Source of the DNA: Phragmites australis
Taxonomy: Eukaryota; Streptophyta; Magnoliopsida; Poales; Poaceae
Assembly (NCBI RefSeq): GCF_958298935.1
Contig: NC_084932.1
Location: 9,341,501-9,405,500, forward strand
DNA length: 64,000 nucleotides
Direction of reading: 5' to 3'
The notes beneath the pieces are model-generated. The model saw nothing but the letters and a program-made list of their open reading frames with translations. It was not told where the DNA came from and made no database searches. The translations under genes and the position numbers were made by a program. How positions within the stretch are numbered: the first letter of the stretch is position 1; each line of letters starts with the position of its first letter. This document shows, piece by piece, positions 46,531 to 57,838 of this stretch.

Positions 46531-49332
46531 GTAAGACACTTAGAAAATCAGCGTGGATGTGAGCCGGTCGAGCGGACATGAGCCAAAGGCCGATTGGACC
46601 AAAATTTTAGGTCCTCATCATCAGTAGCGGTTTGTGGCTAGAACTAGCGCTGATACCGACAATCAGTGCCAGTTTGTAACACGAACCAGCACTGATAGCT
46701 GGTATCAGTGCTAATTCTTAGCAGCTCCATCATAGTTCGGGCGCAGGAGATTAAGAACTGGCAGTGATACATTTGCACTGCTAGTTCTTGCACAACTGGC
46801 AATGATGAGCCACCATCTATGGCCGGTTTTATAGTAGTGCTCTATGGTTTTTACACCATCGAGTGGATTAACCAAGTTCCAAACTAGATTCTCTTGCATG
46901 GATTCTAATTTGGATCTCAAAGCTTCAAGCTATTTCTCATTGTCCGATCCCATCATTGCTTCCTTATAGTTCTTTGGCTCATGATTTTTCAACAATAATA
47001 TATCACATTGCCCCGTGGTTAGGAGCGTGAACCTTCAATTGCGCGACGTGCCCTTTCAGACCTACGTGGGGCCGGTGGCTCAACAACAAGTTCTACAACA
47101 TCTTGCACAACCTGTTGAGATTTGGTAGGAGCTAAAATGTTTTCTGGTGTTTCCTGAATTTCTTCGAGTTGCACCGTGCTCTAACTAACTCTCTTTGAGA
47201 GAAACTGTTTCTCCAAAAAAAACATCATTCCGGACGACAAACACTTTGCCTTCTTCATGGTTATAGAAATAATATCATTTGATTTCCCTGGGATACCACA
47301 CAAAGAAGCATTTATCAAATTTGTAATTAAGCTTATCGGACATCAGCCATTTTACATAAGCCTCACAACACCATATTTTAAGAAAAGACAATGTGAGATG
47401 CTTCCTAGTCCATATTTCATACGGTGTCTTCTCTACAGCTTTAGATGGAACCCTGTTTAATGTAAACGCAGCAGTTTCTAGAGCATATCCCTAGAAGGAC
47501 AATGCAAGATCAGATTGGCTCATCATGGACTGGATCATGTCGAACAAGGTTTGGTTCCTCCGTTAAGATACCCCATTCCATTGAGGCATTCCTGGCGGAG
47601 TCCATTATAGAACGATTCCACATTGCTTTAGATGACCACCAAACTCATGGCTCAAACATTATTCTCCACTATATGACCGCAGAAATTTAATTATCTTTCC
47701 CATTTGATTATGTACCTCATTCTAGAACTCCTTGAACTTTTCAAAGGATTCAGACTTGTACCTTATTAACTCGATGTAACCATATCTACTAAATTCATCA
47801 GTGAAAGTGATGAAGTACTAAAAACCACCTCTGGCTATAGAACTCATTAGTCCACATACATATGTATATAAAAGGGCGAACAATTCATTCATCCTCTCAC
47901 TTTGACCAGTGAAATGTGTCCTAGTTATCTTACCAAGCAAACAAGATTCGCATGTATCAAATGATTCGAAATCAAATGAAGCTAGGAGACCATCTTTATG
48001 GAGCTTCTTCATGCGCCTCTCATTTATATGACCCAAGCGACAATGCCAAACATAAGTGTGATTTAAATCATTATGCCAAAACATCTTCGTATTAATGTTA
48101 TAGATAGGCGTATCCTCAATATCTAGAATATAGAGTTCATTCATCAATAGACAACGACGATAGAACATGTCATGTAAATAAATTAAACAACACTTGTTCT
48201 TTATTATAACTTCAAAACCACTATCTTCTTCTAGACATGAAGAAGAAATAATGTTTCTTCCCAAAAACGAAACATAATAACAATTATTTAAATTAATCCT
48301 AAGGGTAATAACAAGGGGTAAGTGCCAACAACCAACACAGCAACCTTTGCTCTATTGCCGACACGAATATCCACCTCACCTTTTGCAATACTTCTAGTGC
48401 TTTTTAGTCCTTGCAACGATTTACAAGTATGAATAATGGCACATGTATCAAATACCCATGAATCATTAGGATGAGTAGCAAGATTAATTTCAATAACATT
48501 TATACCTAAAGTGGAAGTCTCACTTCCCTTCATATTCATGAGTTCTTACAAGTATAGCTTGTAGTTCCTTTGCCAATGACCAGGCTTATGGCAGTGGTGG
48601 TAAGCACCAGCAGCAGCAGGGCCAGTCTTGGACTTTTCAACAAGTTTAGACTTAGAGCTTGAGATCTCATCTTAAGTCTTAGTAATGGCCTTGTGCTTTC
48701 TCTTATTACTATTCTTCTGAATAATCATCACATGACTAGAGCTTTTCTTAATGCTTTCCTCACCAATCTTTAGCATCCCATGCAATTAAGCCATGCTTTT
48801 CTCCATGCTATTCACATGAAAGTTTAGAATGAACGGCTCGAAGCTCGCAGGGAGCGACTGGAGAATCACATCAGTAGCCAACTCTGGGCTAAGGGGAAAA
48901 CCAAGCTTTTTCAGGCGCTCAATGTAACCAATCATCTTGATCACTTGAGGACTAACTAGGCTATTTTCTGCCAACCTGCATGCAAATAAGGACTTTGAGG
49001 TGTTAAACCTCTCAGCTCTAGCTTGGCTCTCAAACATGCCACGGAGTCCCGCAATCATATTGTAAGCATTCGTATTCTGATATTGCTTCTAAAGCTCAGA
49101 GTTCATTGTGGCCAGCATGAGACAGCTAACATCAAGTGTATCATTAGTGTGCTTCTCATAAGCTCTCTTTTCAATGGCCGTGGCACACTTTAGAGTGTAT
49201 TTCTTTTTCTCTTGCTTGAGAACAATTCCCATATTACGATATCAATCAATAAAGTTTGTTCCAAAAAGCTTCTCTTTTTTAACAATCGATCTCAAGTTAA
49301 AATAAGAAGCATTACTTAGTGGTACGTGCCAT
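44360..49332 (-). pseudogene. copia gag-pol, broken
   Basis: Gag from 49,332: KLFGTNFIDWYRNM, then the UBN2 part MIAGLRGMFESQARAERFNT with LPASFEPF. Protease at 48,539-48,288 reads SWVFDTCAIIHTC, with Cys where Gly of the DTG box is expected. The integrase zinc module at 48,264-47,818 has WHCRLGHINERRMKKLHKDG and CESCLLGK; a stop-ridden core follows (FSRYGYIELIRYKSESFEKF). RT has KARWVDKGF, QMDVKTTFLN and LILYVDDILL (45,354-45,280). RNase H at 45,034-44,525 has GYTDANFQTDTD and ADSTMEAGY; the last block ends SMGIRY at about 44,360. Multiple stops and shifts make it inactive. Confidence 0.82.
45780..46839. mobile_element. non-autonomous CACTA, 1,060 bp, TSD CTC, nested in copia RT
   Basis: Ends CACTACTACAGAACATGCC and GGTTTTATAGTAGTG, flanked by CTC at 45,777-45,779 and 46,840-46,842. 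Removing it rejoins copia text CCATTTACACTC with TATGGTTTTTACACC. Subterminal words are AGTGGCGG/CGCCACTGAT on the left and CAGTGCTA/AGCACTGATA on the right. A (GA)n run lies at 46,492-46,527. Frames at 45,928-46,438 overlap on both strands and look compositional. Same family as 9,944-11,069. Confidence 0.9.
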
Positions 49333-50712
49333 GATCTACATCAGAAATTAAACATGCAAATTTAGCATTATGTTTATATGAACCTTCTATTAAACAATTT
49401 TAACAAAAGACACTCTCATTATATGTTTTGAAACAATATCCCTCTAATGACATATAGTGGGTCAAGATCTATATTAAACTAATTTCTAGTGTGTTTTGGT
49501 ATCACTGCTAGAAACCTAGTGACATAGGTGAGCGACACTTTGCTAATCATATCATATATGACTCTTGTTTGTTGGGTGACATTCAATGCCTTGGCGCCCA
49601 ACTTCATTCTCCAAAGCCCAAAACCATTTTGATAGATTTGTTAAGTAAACAAACATTATGCATATGGATCCTGACATTCACACTATCTGGTTAAGATAAA
49701 AGATGGTACCCTGCTTTGGCAGATCTACCAAATAATGATCAAAATCTATGTAGGTGCAACTATTGAAAGGGCATCAATTACTCTTAATTTTTCTAAGGGA
49801 AGCTATTCTATCATGTAAAACTATTTATCTCATAGAAAATATGAATAAAATAGTGTGACATGAACCTAAATAAACATCACAGGCAATCATATTAATTGTG
49901 ACATAGTATGGCCATTCCCATTGTGATCTCCATCGCCAAGCTTCCTATCTTTATAGCCTTCATGCCAAAGGTTCCATGATCATATACTAAGCTACTACAC
50001 CTAATAGCTAGCAATGAATTACATGATAATATCAAGCATTACATGTTGACATGCAGGTCGTTATACAATAGCATGACAGCCTTAGACTGCAATTAATCAT
50101 GACACACAGGCCACAAAATTACATACATATATCCCATGCATAATAAGGTCATACCAATCACACCATTCTTTGCAAAAACATGTTAAGCGTATAATAGAAT
50201 TCTAATGTTACAATGTGAACATGTTATTATGACAATCTATGCATGTATGCAACGTAATGGTTCGGAAATACATAGACCGTATCTATGAAATCGCTATGAA
50301 AATCTTATCAGATTGATCACAAGCCAATTCAGAGTCATTCACAATACCTTAATTTTCACCTGATCAATCGAATTGATCATCACGTAAGGGTTTCTAGAAA
50401 CGATGACAACACACCAACCTCGATCTGTTGTTCTTCTAGCCATGTAGCGGCGCGTGCTGTTAGCCCCGATGGTGATTCCAGCCGTCAGGGGCAAGTTGCA
50501 CGCACGGTCAGGTGGAAGATCGAGCTAATCTTTTTGGTTATATGTCCATTGATTCACACCTCATCTGACCCCAATTATATCAAACCATGCATCAATCAAT
50601 CTATCACATGAACCGATCACAAGAACACCAATAGATCTAATTTATTACTACAACATATCATCAATATGTGATCGAACCAGATAAAAAACTACACATGTAG
50701 ACCTGAAACCAC

Positions 50713-51217
50713 TGTTTGGGAACGGATAAGCTACGCTAGAACAAATCAAAATTTCTCTATCACGTTCAACGAGGAAACCATGCGAGTATGGGATCATAGA
50801 TTATTACCGCTAAACATACAGCATAGCGGAAGAAGAATTGTGCGCGTCCACGAAGAGAAAGTAGTCGATCTCGTCACAAACCAAGTGTCTCCTCCTAGCG
50901 TCTTGTCGCCGATCAGCACCGCAACAACGTAGCAGTGTCCCCACAGTATCCACATGTATAGGGATGGATCACCGTACGTCAATGTGCTAGTACGGTGCCT
51001 GGCTAAGGTTTCATAGGGAGCTCAAGAAGCGGTGGCAGCTATGGTTTTAGAGTGGCAAAATACTTGTGCTCCTTCTTCTTGTTATATAGAGCATGCTAAT
51101 AAGACTTCCACACGGATGACCCGTTATAACTCTAATCCCTTATAGATCAGAATCTAATCAAGCACACATATGCACACGTATGAATCTAATCCAAATTATT
51201 TAGACATATTACCAACA
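50713..51217 (-). repeat. 5' LTR (short form)
   Basis: Minus strand: starts TGTTGGTAATATGTC, ends CCCAAACA, 505 bp, matching the 3' LTR. It is followed by the PBS-like GTGGTTTCAGGT. Confidence 0.88.
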
Positions 51218-51600
51218 GAAATAGCGTTCGACTAGAACCATAGATTCAAATCATCTCGTATGCAGATAAGATTTTGTCCTCCAGGCCCTTGAGGCGGAGA
51301 TCAAAATTCTGCAATGAGTAAAGGTGTACAATTTGTACTTAAAGGTTGAGTGTACTAAAAAAATGAGTATATTATGCATATACATACCTCTTAGAAATCA
51401 TATGCATGCTGGATTAGCATCTCCATGTTGTGCGCGATGTAGAAGCCACACATCTCGAAGTCCACCTTTCGATGACACTACGAACAATGAAAATAAGAAC
51501 AATAAATGTCAGAAAGAATCCTATATTAGGCACTTGTACCTTGAATCGCGTCCACTCCAACTATTTACCTTGTTTCAAACTGTGTCGCCCTCCTTCCACA
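51218..51600. other. flank between copia and the next CACTA
   Basis: Short AT-rich stretch. The open frame 51,324-51,623 shows no domain and runs into the CACTA end. Confidence 0.3.
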
Positions 51601-53044
51601 ATTATTACACGAAAAAAATTTAAAAGTGACGAATCATAATCTTCATAGATGATGGGTGTCATACCCATCACCTAGAACACGTCACTAATAACTAGCCATA
51701 AGTGACGGGTAAGGACCTGTCACCAATAAGATCATTGGTGACAGGTCAAACTTGACTCATCACTTATCAAAACCATAAGTGACAGGTTATAACTGTAAAC
51801 CGTCACTTATTACAAATTATAAGTTATTACAAGTTATAAGTTATTACAAGTCACTTATTACAAGTCACAGTTATGACCCGTCACTTCTTACTGATTAACG
51901 TTTTTCATATTTTTTTATCAAAAAAATATATTTTTATCCAAGTCATCACCACTCATCATGTGTCAGTCAATTTTTCACTCTATTTATATACTCTGTGTTT
52001 CGACAGGATCGAATCCATGACCTAGCCTCACGCGTGTACCCATGCACCTTACCACCTCACCCTCACGTGCCTTCTCAATGGAGGCGGATATTTTATCCTT
52101 TTAATCTTTACCGAATATTATAATTGATAGATTATAACCGTGACCCGTCACTTATGACAATCATAAGTGACGGGTCACAATTATGACCCATCACTCATAT
52201 TTATTGTACAATAGACACACGAACTAATTAACCCGAGTGTCTTCAGTAAAACGGACATAACTTTTGCATACGGACTTTGATTTCGACATATTTTTGACTC
52301 TATAGATATCTACAGAAAAAAGTTACATCCATTTCTTCTTGACTTTGTCGGGTTCGGTGAATTTTTTAGGCCAAAAACGGCTTAGAAGATTGAGTTCTTG
52401 CCCCGAAAATTTCTGCACAGTTTTCGAAACCCACTTTTGTGTCCACAGACATCACCTCTTACATCAAACTTGAGCAGAAATATACAATAGTTCCTATTAT
52501 AGTGCTGCTGAGGTGAGAAAAATAAAATAAATAAAATAAAAATAAAAATATTTTGGTAATATCTCATGTATTATTGTTATTAATAATAGGTAGCATTGGC
52601 TATTATCATCTTAAATGCTCCTGGTTGATCTATCCCACAGAAAAGGATCTTGATTTCATCTATGACAATGACTTTCATTTTATTGGTAAAGCTTCTTAAT
52701 AGTATATGACTATATGTAATTGTTTATTTAACCGGAAGGGCATGATTGCTAATCAGTGACATGTCATAACTTGATCCGTCACTAATGACTGGTCTAGAAG
52801 ATCCGTCACTGATAAGTTAGTCATTGATGACGAGTCAAAACTTGACCCTTCACTGATGAGTTGGTCATTAGTGACGGGTCAAAACTTGACCTGTCACCAA
52901 TGACTAGTCTCAGATGATCCGTCACTGATGAGTCATCATTGGTGACGGGTCACAACTATAACTCGTTATTATTATCATAAGTGACAGGTCATATTACGAG
53001 CTGTCACTAATTTTGTGTCTCCTTTGTCTGTTTTTCACGTAGTG
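51601..53044. mobile_element. non-autonomous CACTA, same family as 40,321-41,271
   Basis: The right end TTTTTCACGTAGTG is clear (53,044); the left end is decayed (TTATTACACGAAAAAAA near 51,601). Subterminal AGTGACGGGTCA arrays occur on both sides. The core 52,210-52,530 aligns with 40,630-40,940 (AACTTTTGCATACGGACT, ACATCAAACTTGAGCAGAAA). No target duplication could be assigned. Confidence 0.75.
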
Positions 53045-53090
53045 AATGTAAGCTGAGAAAGCCCTATAAACATTGAAAAGATGTCATTGA

Positions 53091-53966
53091 CACTACTACA
53101 GAGATGGATGGTAACCCATTTACACAGTCGTTTAGTCACCCGTCTTTGGTGGAAGGTCTGTGAAAAATAGATGATTTCCACAGGCACAAAATTGACGGCC
53201 TGGTAGAGGCGGTTCACGTAAGAAACCGCATGTAGTAATCGGTCCCCGAATCCACATTTTTTATCCAAAAAACTGATATTTGTTTGCCCCGACTAGGCAT
53301 CCCCGTGGCCGCGCATCATAAGCCACAAGTCTGGCGATTTTTTGCGCATGTGAGGTTCATGGCACTCAAATCCGGGATTTCTCAGCTCACACGATATGTC
53401 CTTACCATCCCACCACAAAAGTACTATCGATACTAATAGCATATGCAATTATTTTGATCTCTTCGGTCTAAAACTTTAAACGATTATTTGGATATTTTAT
53501 GACCTCAAATCAAAAGGTTTTCAACTACAAAGTTGTATATCTCGTCGAGGGCTACAATTTTCATATAAAGTTTGTCATAATCCGAATTCGTATGAAAACG
53601 TTATGAAAATTTTAAGATAAGCTATCATCCATTATCATATGCGGTTCCTTCTATGAGCCGTCTTTGAAAATCTTCTCATTTTCAGGGGCATATCACATAT
53701 GGAACCGTCTCTGAAAACAATATTTTATATAGGTGGTTCATATAAAGAATCGTTTCTGAAAATGACCTTTTACATAGACGGTTTATGAATCATCTATGGT
53801 AACCATCTTATTTTCGGAGATAATTATCGTAAGAAGTTGCCTGTGTAAATTTATTTCAACAGGCGGCCCAAAACCACAGGGAAGCCGCCGCCAACTGCTC
53901 AGGTGGTTTGTCATATAAGCCGTATATAAAGTTATCATGTGTGTTAAAAAATAGTTTTTAGTAGTG
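53091..53966. mobile_element. non-autonomous CACTA, 876 bp, TSD TGA
   Basis: Ends CACTACTACAGAGATGG and TTTTTAGTAGTG, flanked by TGA at 53,088-53,090 and 53,967-53,969. The subterminal words (GGCGGTTCA, AACCGTCTCTGAAAA) differ from the other CACTAs here, so this is a third family. Its core resembles 54,900-55,125 and 59,150-59,440. Confidence 0.88.
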
Positions 53967-54627
53967 TGAGGTAAAATAAAATTAAATACAAATAGTGTTA
54001 GGTTAGGGATATGTACTTTCCTCTGGAAAATGGATCATGTAATCCATCTTTCCTCTCCATTGAGTTCAGTGGTGTATACATTGTTTTGACTCGGATCAAT
54101 CACAAGTAGAACCCAATGGTATGCATTGTAACAAAATTAGTTCATATATGGTTTAAGTGCGTACAAGTAAGTAGCGTAGTATAACTTACTCCTGGTGGCA
54201 ACGAACTCTGGCTATGATGCGCATGTGGACTGAGAAATAATCTCGGGGTACACGAACCCAACAGGAGAATGGGCAGTCGCGGCTTGCTGCACCACATTCT
54301 TGCACAGAAAAATCAGTTGATATGACACATAATCAAAGTCGTATAATAGTCGTCATAGGCACTTATAATCAGTTGATATGTTATAAGGCGCGATACTAGC
54401 AGTGACCAAGCTCGTAGAATAGCAATCTCGAGGGCTTTCTTGCTGAACAAAATGTACAAGCATGGATGTGGTGACTTAATTAAGTGATGGTCAAAATCAA
54501 AGAGGATAAATTAATTAAGTTAGCCTGCAGATGTAACATTGACGCTTCGGCTCTACGTCATCTATCTCTTTGCCTTCTTTGCAACAGGATCCTCAGGTGT
54601 CTCGGCTAGTTTTCTCGTCGGCGTCCC
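53967..54627. other. unassigned intergenic stretch
   Basis: AT-rich. Nothing recognised. Confidence 0.3.
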
Positions 54628-55125
54628 AGTCCTATTGTACATCAGCATGCATGATACTTTTCTTAAGAGTCGATGTGGAAAGAGGAATTGGCGTGGTCGT
54701 CGGAGAAGGTACAGGTACGGTAGGCCCGCTTCTCCAGCCCATCAATATGCATGCTGGCACCTTTGGTAGCCTTGAACTCTGCAGGAACCTACAAAGTAAA
54801 TGGACGTGTAACTTGGCACACGTGTTGGACTACTGTAATGATCAACAGGAGACCAGGAATGATCAAAAGTCACTTGATTTTTTTACTAAATATGCGGGCG
54901 AGCGCGCGGTTTGTGACCTTTGATCTCCGGATCTCTTAGCTCACGCGATACGTTATTACTATCTTATTATAAAAATATTAGTGATAACTATAATATATAC
55001 AATTTTTTTTAATATCTTCTATTTAAAATTTTAAATAGTTATTTAGACATCTAAATAACTTTAAATGAAAAAAATTTAACTACAAAGTTCTAGATCTCAT
55101 TGAGAGCTACAATTGATGACTATCT
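54628..55125. repeat. direct repeat D1 (left of lipase gene)
   Basis: About 250 bp beginning GTCCTATTGTACATCAGCAT matches 58,772-59,000 closely, including CGTGGTCGTCGGAGAA and ACTCTGCAGGAACCTACAAA. It is followed by 220 bp resembling the core of the CACTA at 53,091-53,966 (AACTACAAAGTTCTAGATCT, CTCACGCGATACG). The same two-part order occurs in D2. A short open frame in the first part is shared but not recognisable. Confidence 0.7.
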
Positions 55126-56419
55126 ATCTTTTCACATAATTACTAGGTATGTGCATTTTATAGCAGTTTTTTTACAGTTAATGTCATGAGGTTTCAGAAC
55201 AAGTTTTTTCCCCAGTCCAGAAAGAAGACATAATTTTAGCACCGCCATGGATGCAGCTTTGAAACCATATTTTGAGCTTATGCATGTTAGTTATCTCCCT
55301 CTTTGTCTCAACTAGGCTGTACTGCAAAATACTACAGTTCTGAATTCTAATTGAAACGGAGTGGCCAAAGAACGGAAATCATACTGTTCAATTGGTTCCA
55401 AATAAGTGAAGTAGTATAACAGTTCATTGATAGAGTAATTTCCCCTTTATTAAAAGGAAATGGTGCAGGTCAGTAGCAGACAATAGCGCATGAATAATTG
55501 ACTTTATCTTAAATGTTATTTAGGAATCCCACTGTTTAATCAATGAAGTTTTTCTTCCCAAACAGATTGACTTGTATTGTCATATTTCCTCAAGAACGAA
55601 AGACATAAGAAAAGAATCACGATTTAAAGAATAATTCAGCGTGTGATGGCACGGGGACGAGCCAGATACAGTTGGTACTGGAGAACTATACTGTTTCCTT
55701 ATAATATGAAAATTAAAAAGAGAAAAAACTAGATTAGGTCGCTACTGTAACTGAAATCTAGGATGCTTCAGTGTCTGTTACCTGATATTTAATTTTTCCA
55801 GGTGAAGTAATCAATTAGACTCACTAAACAATTATCACGCACAAAAATATATAGATATTTTCTCTATCTAATTCACTCCCCGGTGCACAGGTGGGGCCAT
55901 AAGGAGCGCCAACGGTGTGCCAGCTTTTTAGTGTTTTCATAATTATTGCATCAATGGATCTTAGGGTTTTTTTTTTCATTTCCTTCTTCTGTATTTCATG
56001 GCTTAATTTACGATTAAATTTTAAATGTTCAAATAAAATTATAGCAAAAATTTCCACAATGTTGGGAATACATTCCCCACATTATAGAAAGAAAAAATTG
56101 AAAACCTTTAAAAATTAGGATGTTACGGTTAGCCGCTCAGGTAAAAATGGTTAGGTCAAGTCAATCAAAATTATAACAAAAGGTACATTATTGGAGATGT
56201 TCTGGGTCCAGATTCTATGTTGCGCACCCAACAAAGCAAAATTCTTATCTTTTTTATCAGTGCATTCTTTTTGGTCTGTGAGATGCCCAGGAAAAAATGG
56301 TTGAGTCAAGTCAAGTCAACCAAAATCAAATATGTGCATGCTTTTGCTCTTCTGCAGATGCCCACGTGAAAAGGAGCAGAAATTCTGCAACTTCCTACTC
56401 GATCCTAACCCCATGCAAG
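55126..56419. other. upstream region of the lipase gene
   Basis: AT-rich, no gene seen. Two similar blocks (AAAAATGGTTAGGTCAAGTC near 56,144 and AAAAAATGGTTGAGTCAAG near 56,292) carry W-box words listed separately. Confidence 0.4.
56154..56319 (+). promoter_or_regulatory. W-box cluster
   Basis: Five (A/G)GTCAA hexamers, each a W-box TTGAC(C/T) on the minus strand, at 56,154, 56,159, 56,304, 56,309 and 56,314, about 100-265 bp upstream of the TATA box. W-boxes are the known target of WRKY factors; their use here is inferred. Confidence 0.45.
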
Positions 56420-56428
56420 TATTTATAA
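56420..56428 (+). promoter_or_regulatory. TATA box of the lipase gene
   Basis: TATTTATAA about 150 bp upstream of the ATG, in GC-moderate sequence. It would place the transcript start near 56,450-56,460. Confidence 0.5.
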
Positions 56429-56573
56429 CGTGACTACTAGGGCTCATTCTTTCACACGAGAAAGCAAAGCGTAGTCACATGCAGTACCGCACCGCCGGTC
56501 GACTTTTTTGATCATTTGCCGTAGGCTTCTCCAAGCCTTCCCGGCCGGTGCATCCTCTAGCTCACATTCACCG

Positions 56574-57838
56574 ATGGCTTCAAAAGTCAACCTCCATGAC
56601 TGCTTCGACTCCTCCGGTCCGAAACATCTGGTGTCGAAAGGCGGTGCAGGTTCTTCGATTAACTGGTATGTACGCACGGTGGATGTATGATTCATTATTG
56701 ATGCGACATATGATGAATCGTCGTTAGTGACAGATCATGTTACGACCCATAACTAATTTCATATCTTTTTTATCTGATTTTCAAGTAGTGGTAGTAGCCA
56801 TTTCCCATTGAGAATAGATCAATGGCACTTTTATTTTTCAGGGACAACGAGGAGCATCGCAGGTGCATCGCTGCCTGCCTCGTTAAAGCTACTTACGTCA
56901 TGGAGAAGGATCGACCCAGGTGCAGGGTGTACAACAAGGGGCTCGCGCCGCCGTGGTGGGAGAGCTTCCAGTTCGACCTGCGGGAAGTGCTCAAGTGCGA
57001 CTCCAACAAGAATGACCAGTTCATCTTTGGCGCCGTCTTCGAGTACCTGCCCCCGGCCGGCATGCGCCGCCAGCCGTCGGCTCCACACTACGTTTTCGCT
57101 TTCCGAGGTACCATGCCGCTGCACCCCAAAGCGCTTCATGATCTGTTCAACGACATCAAGATCCTGCTTAACGACGTGCCGTGCTGCAAGCGCTCCCAGA
57201 GCGCGCGCAACGCGGTCAAGAACATGCTCCTCGCCAAGGGCGCGGACAGCTGCGTCGTCTGGCTCGCGGGGCACTCGCTCGGCGCGTCGCTGGCGCTAGA
57301 CGTGGGGCGGACCATGATGGCCGATCACGGGATCAACCTGAAGACATTCCTCTTCAATCCACCGCATGTGTCGCCGCTGCCGGCGTTGGACATGCTGCAC
57401 GCAGCAGAAGTTGCAAAGACAGATCTGTTCACCGGGAGCTACATGATCAAGGCGGCACTTGGGGCGACGGTTATGAGGTGTCACAAGAGGCGTATGGAGG
57501 AGCTGTTCGACCGGCTGTCACCTTGGGCGCCGGAGCTGTACGTGCATGAGAGGGACCCCATCTGCAAGGGCTTCATCGACTACTTCGAGCAGCGGCAGAA
57601 GGTGGAGGAGCGCTTCCGCGGCATCGCCAAGGCGGCGATGAAGCTATCATACCGCGACATGCTCCTATCCTTCCTCGGCAGCAAGAAGGAACGGCCACAC
57701 CTCCTGCCTTCGGCGAGGCTGTGGAAGAACACGAGCACGAGCAGTGGCTTATTCGGCTCGCACGACCTCAAGCAGTGGTGGAAATCGGACAGCGAGCTGA
57801 TGTTAAGCTCCAGGCGGTACACCTATCCTGGAGCATAA
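56574..57838 (+). CDS. alpha/beta-hydrolase, class-3 lipase / At4g10955-like (2 exons)
   Basis: Intact host gene. Exon 1 56,574-56,665 (MASKVNLHDCFDSSGPKHLV) and exon 2 56,842-57,838 join at TG|G across a GTATGT...TTTTCAG intron, giving 362 aa and stop TAA. The nucleophile box GHSLG is at residues 174-178 (Ser176). A FAFRGTM strand precedes it, as in class-3 lipases. Asp269 (HERDPICKGF) and His338 (SHDLKQWW, a conserved tail motif of this plant group) are plausible triad partners (inference). No signal peptide is evident. Annotated relatives are described as GDSL esterase/lipase or lipase-3 family proteins; the substrate is unknown. The ATG at 56,574 is preferred because SGPKHL and the split Trp match the family start; an in-frame ATG at 56,508 lies upstream. 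Exon 2 is GC-rich, as in many grass genes, unlike the AT-rich surroundings. W-boxes upstream suggest stress or defence control. Confidence 0.9.

Larger units (their letters stand above)
42904..51217 (-). mobile_element. complete Angela-like Ty1/copia element, TSD GAAAT
   Basis: Direct repeats at 42,904-43,416 and 50,713-51,217 are flanked by a perfect GAAAT (42,899-42,903 and 51,218-51,222). On the minus strand the order is 5' LTR, PBS (about 50,711-50,700, a decayed TGGTATCAG), gag, protease, integrase, RT, RNase H, a 0.9-kb tail, PPT (43,428-43,417) and 3' LTR. The pol order (integrase before RT) makes it copia. All frames are broken. A CACTA (45,780-46,839) is nested in RT. The LTRs have diverged by scattered substitutions and indels, so the insertion is not recent. 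Confidence 0.9.

Noticed and set aside
56831..57274. 147-codon antisense frame over the lipase exon, plus long frames in other phases
   Set aside because: Shadow of the GC-rich sense exon, which has clear family motifs and the correct splice phase.
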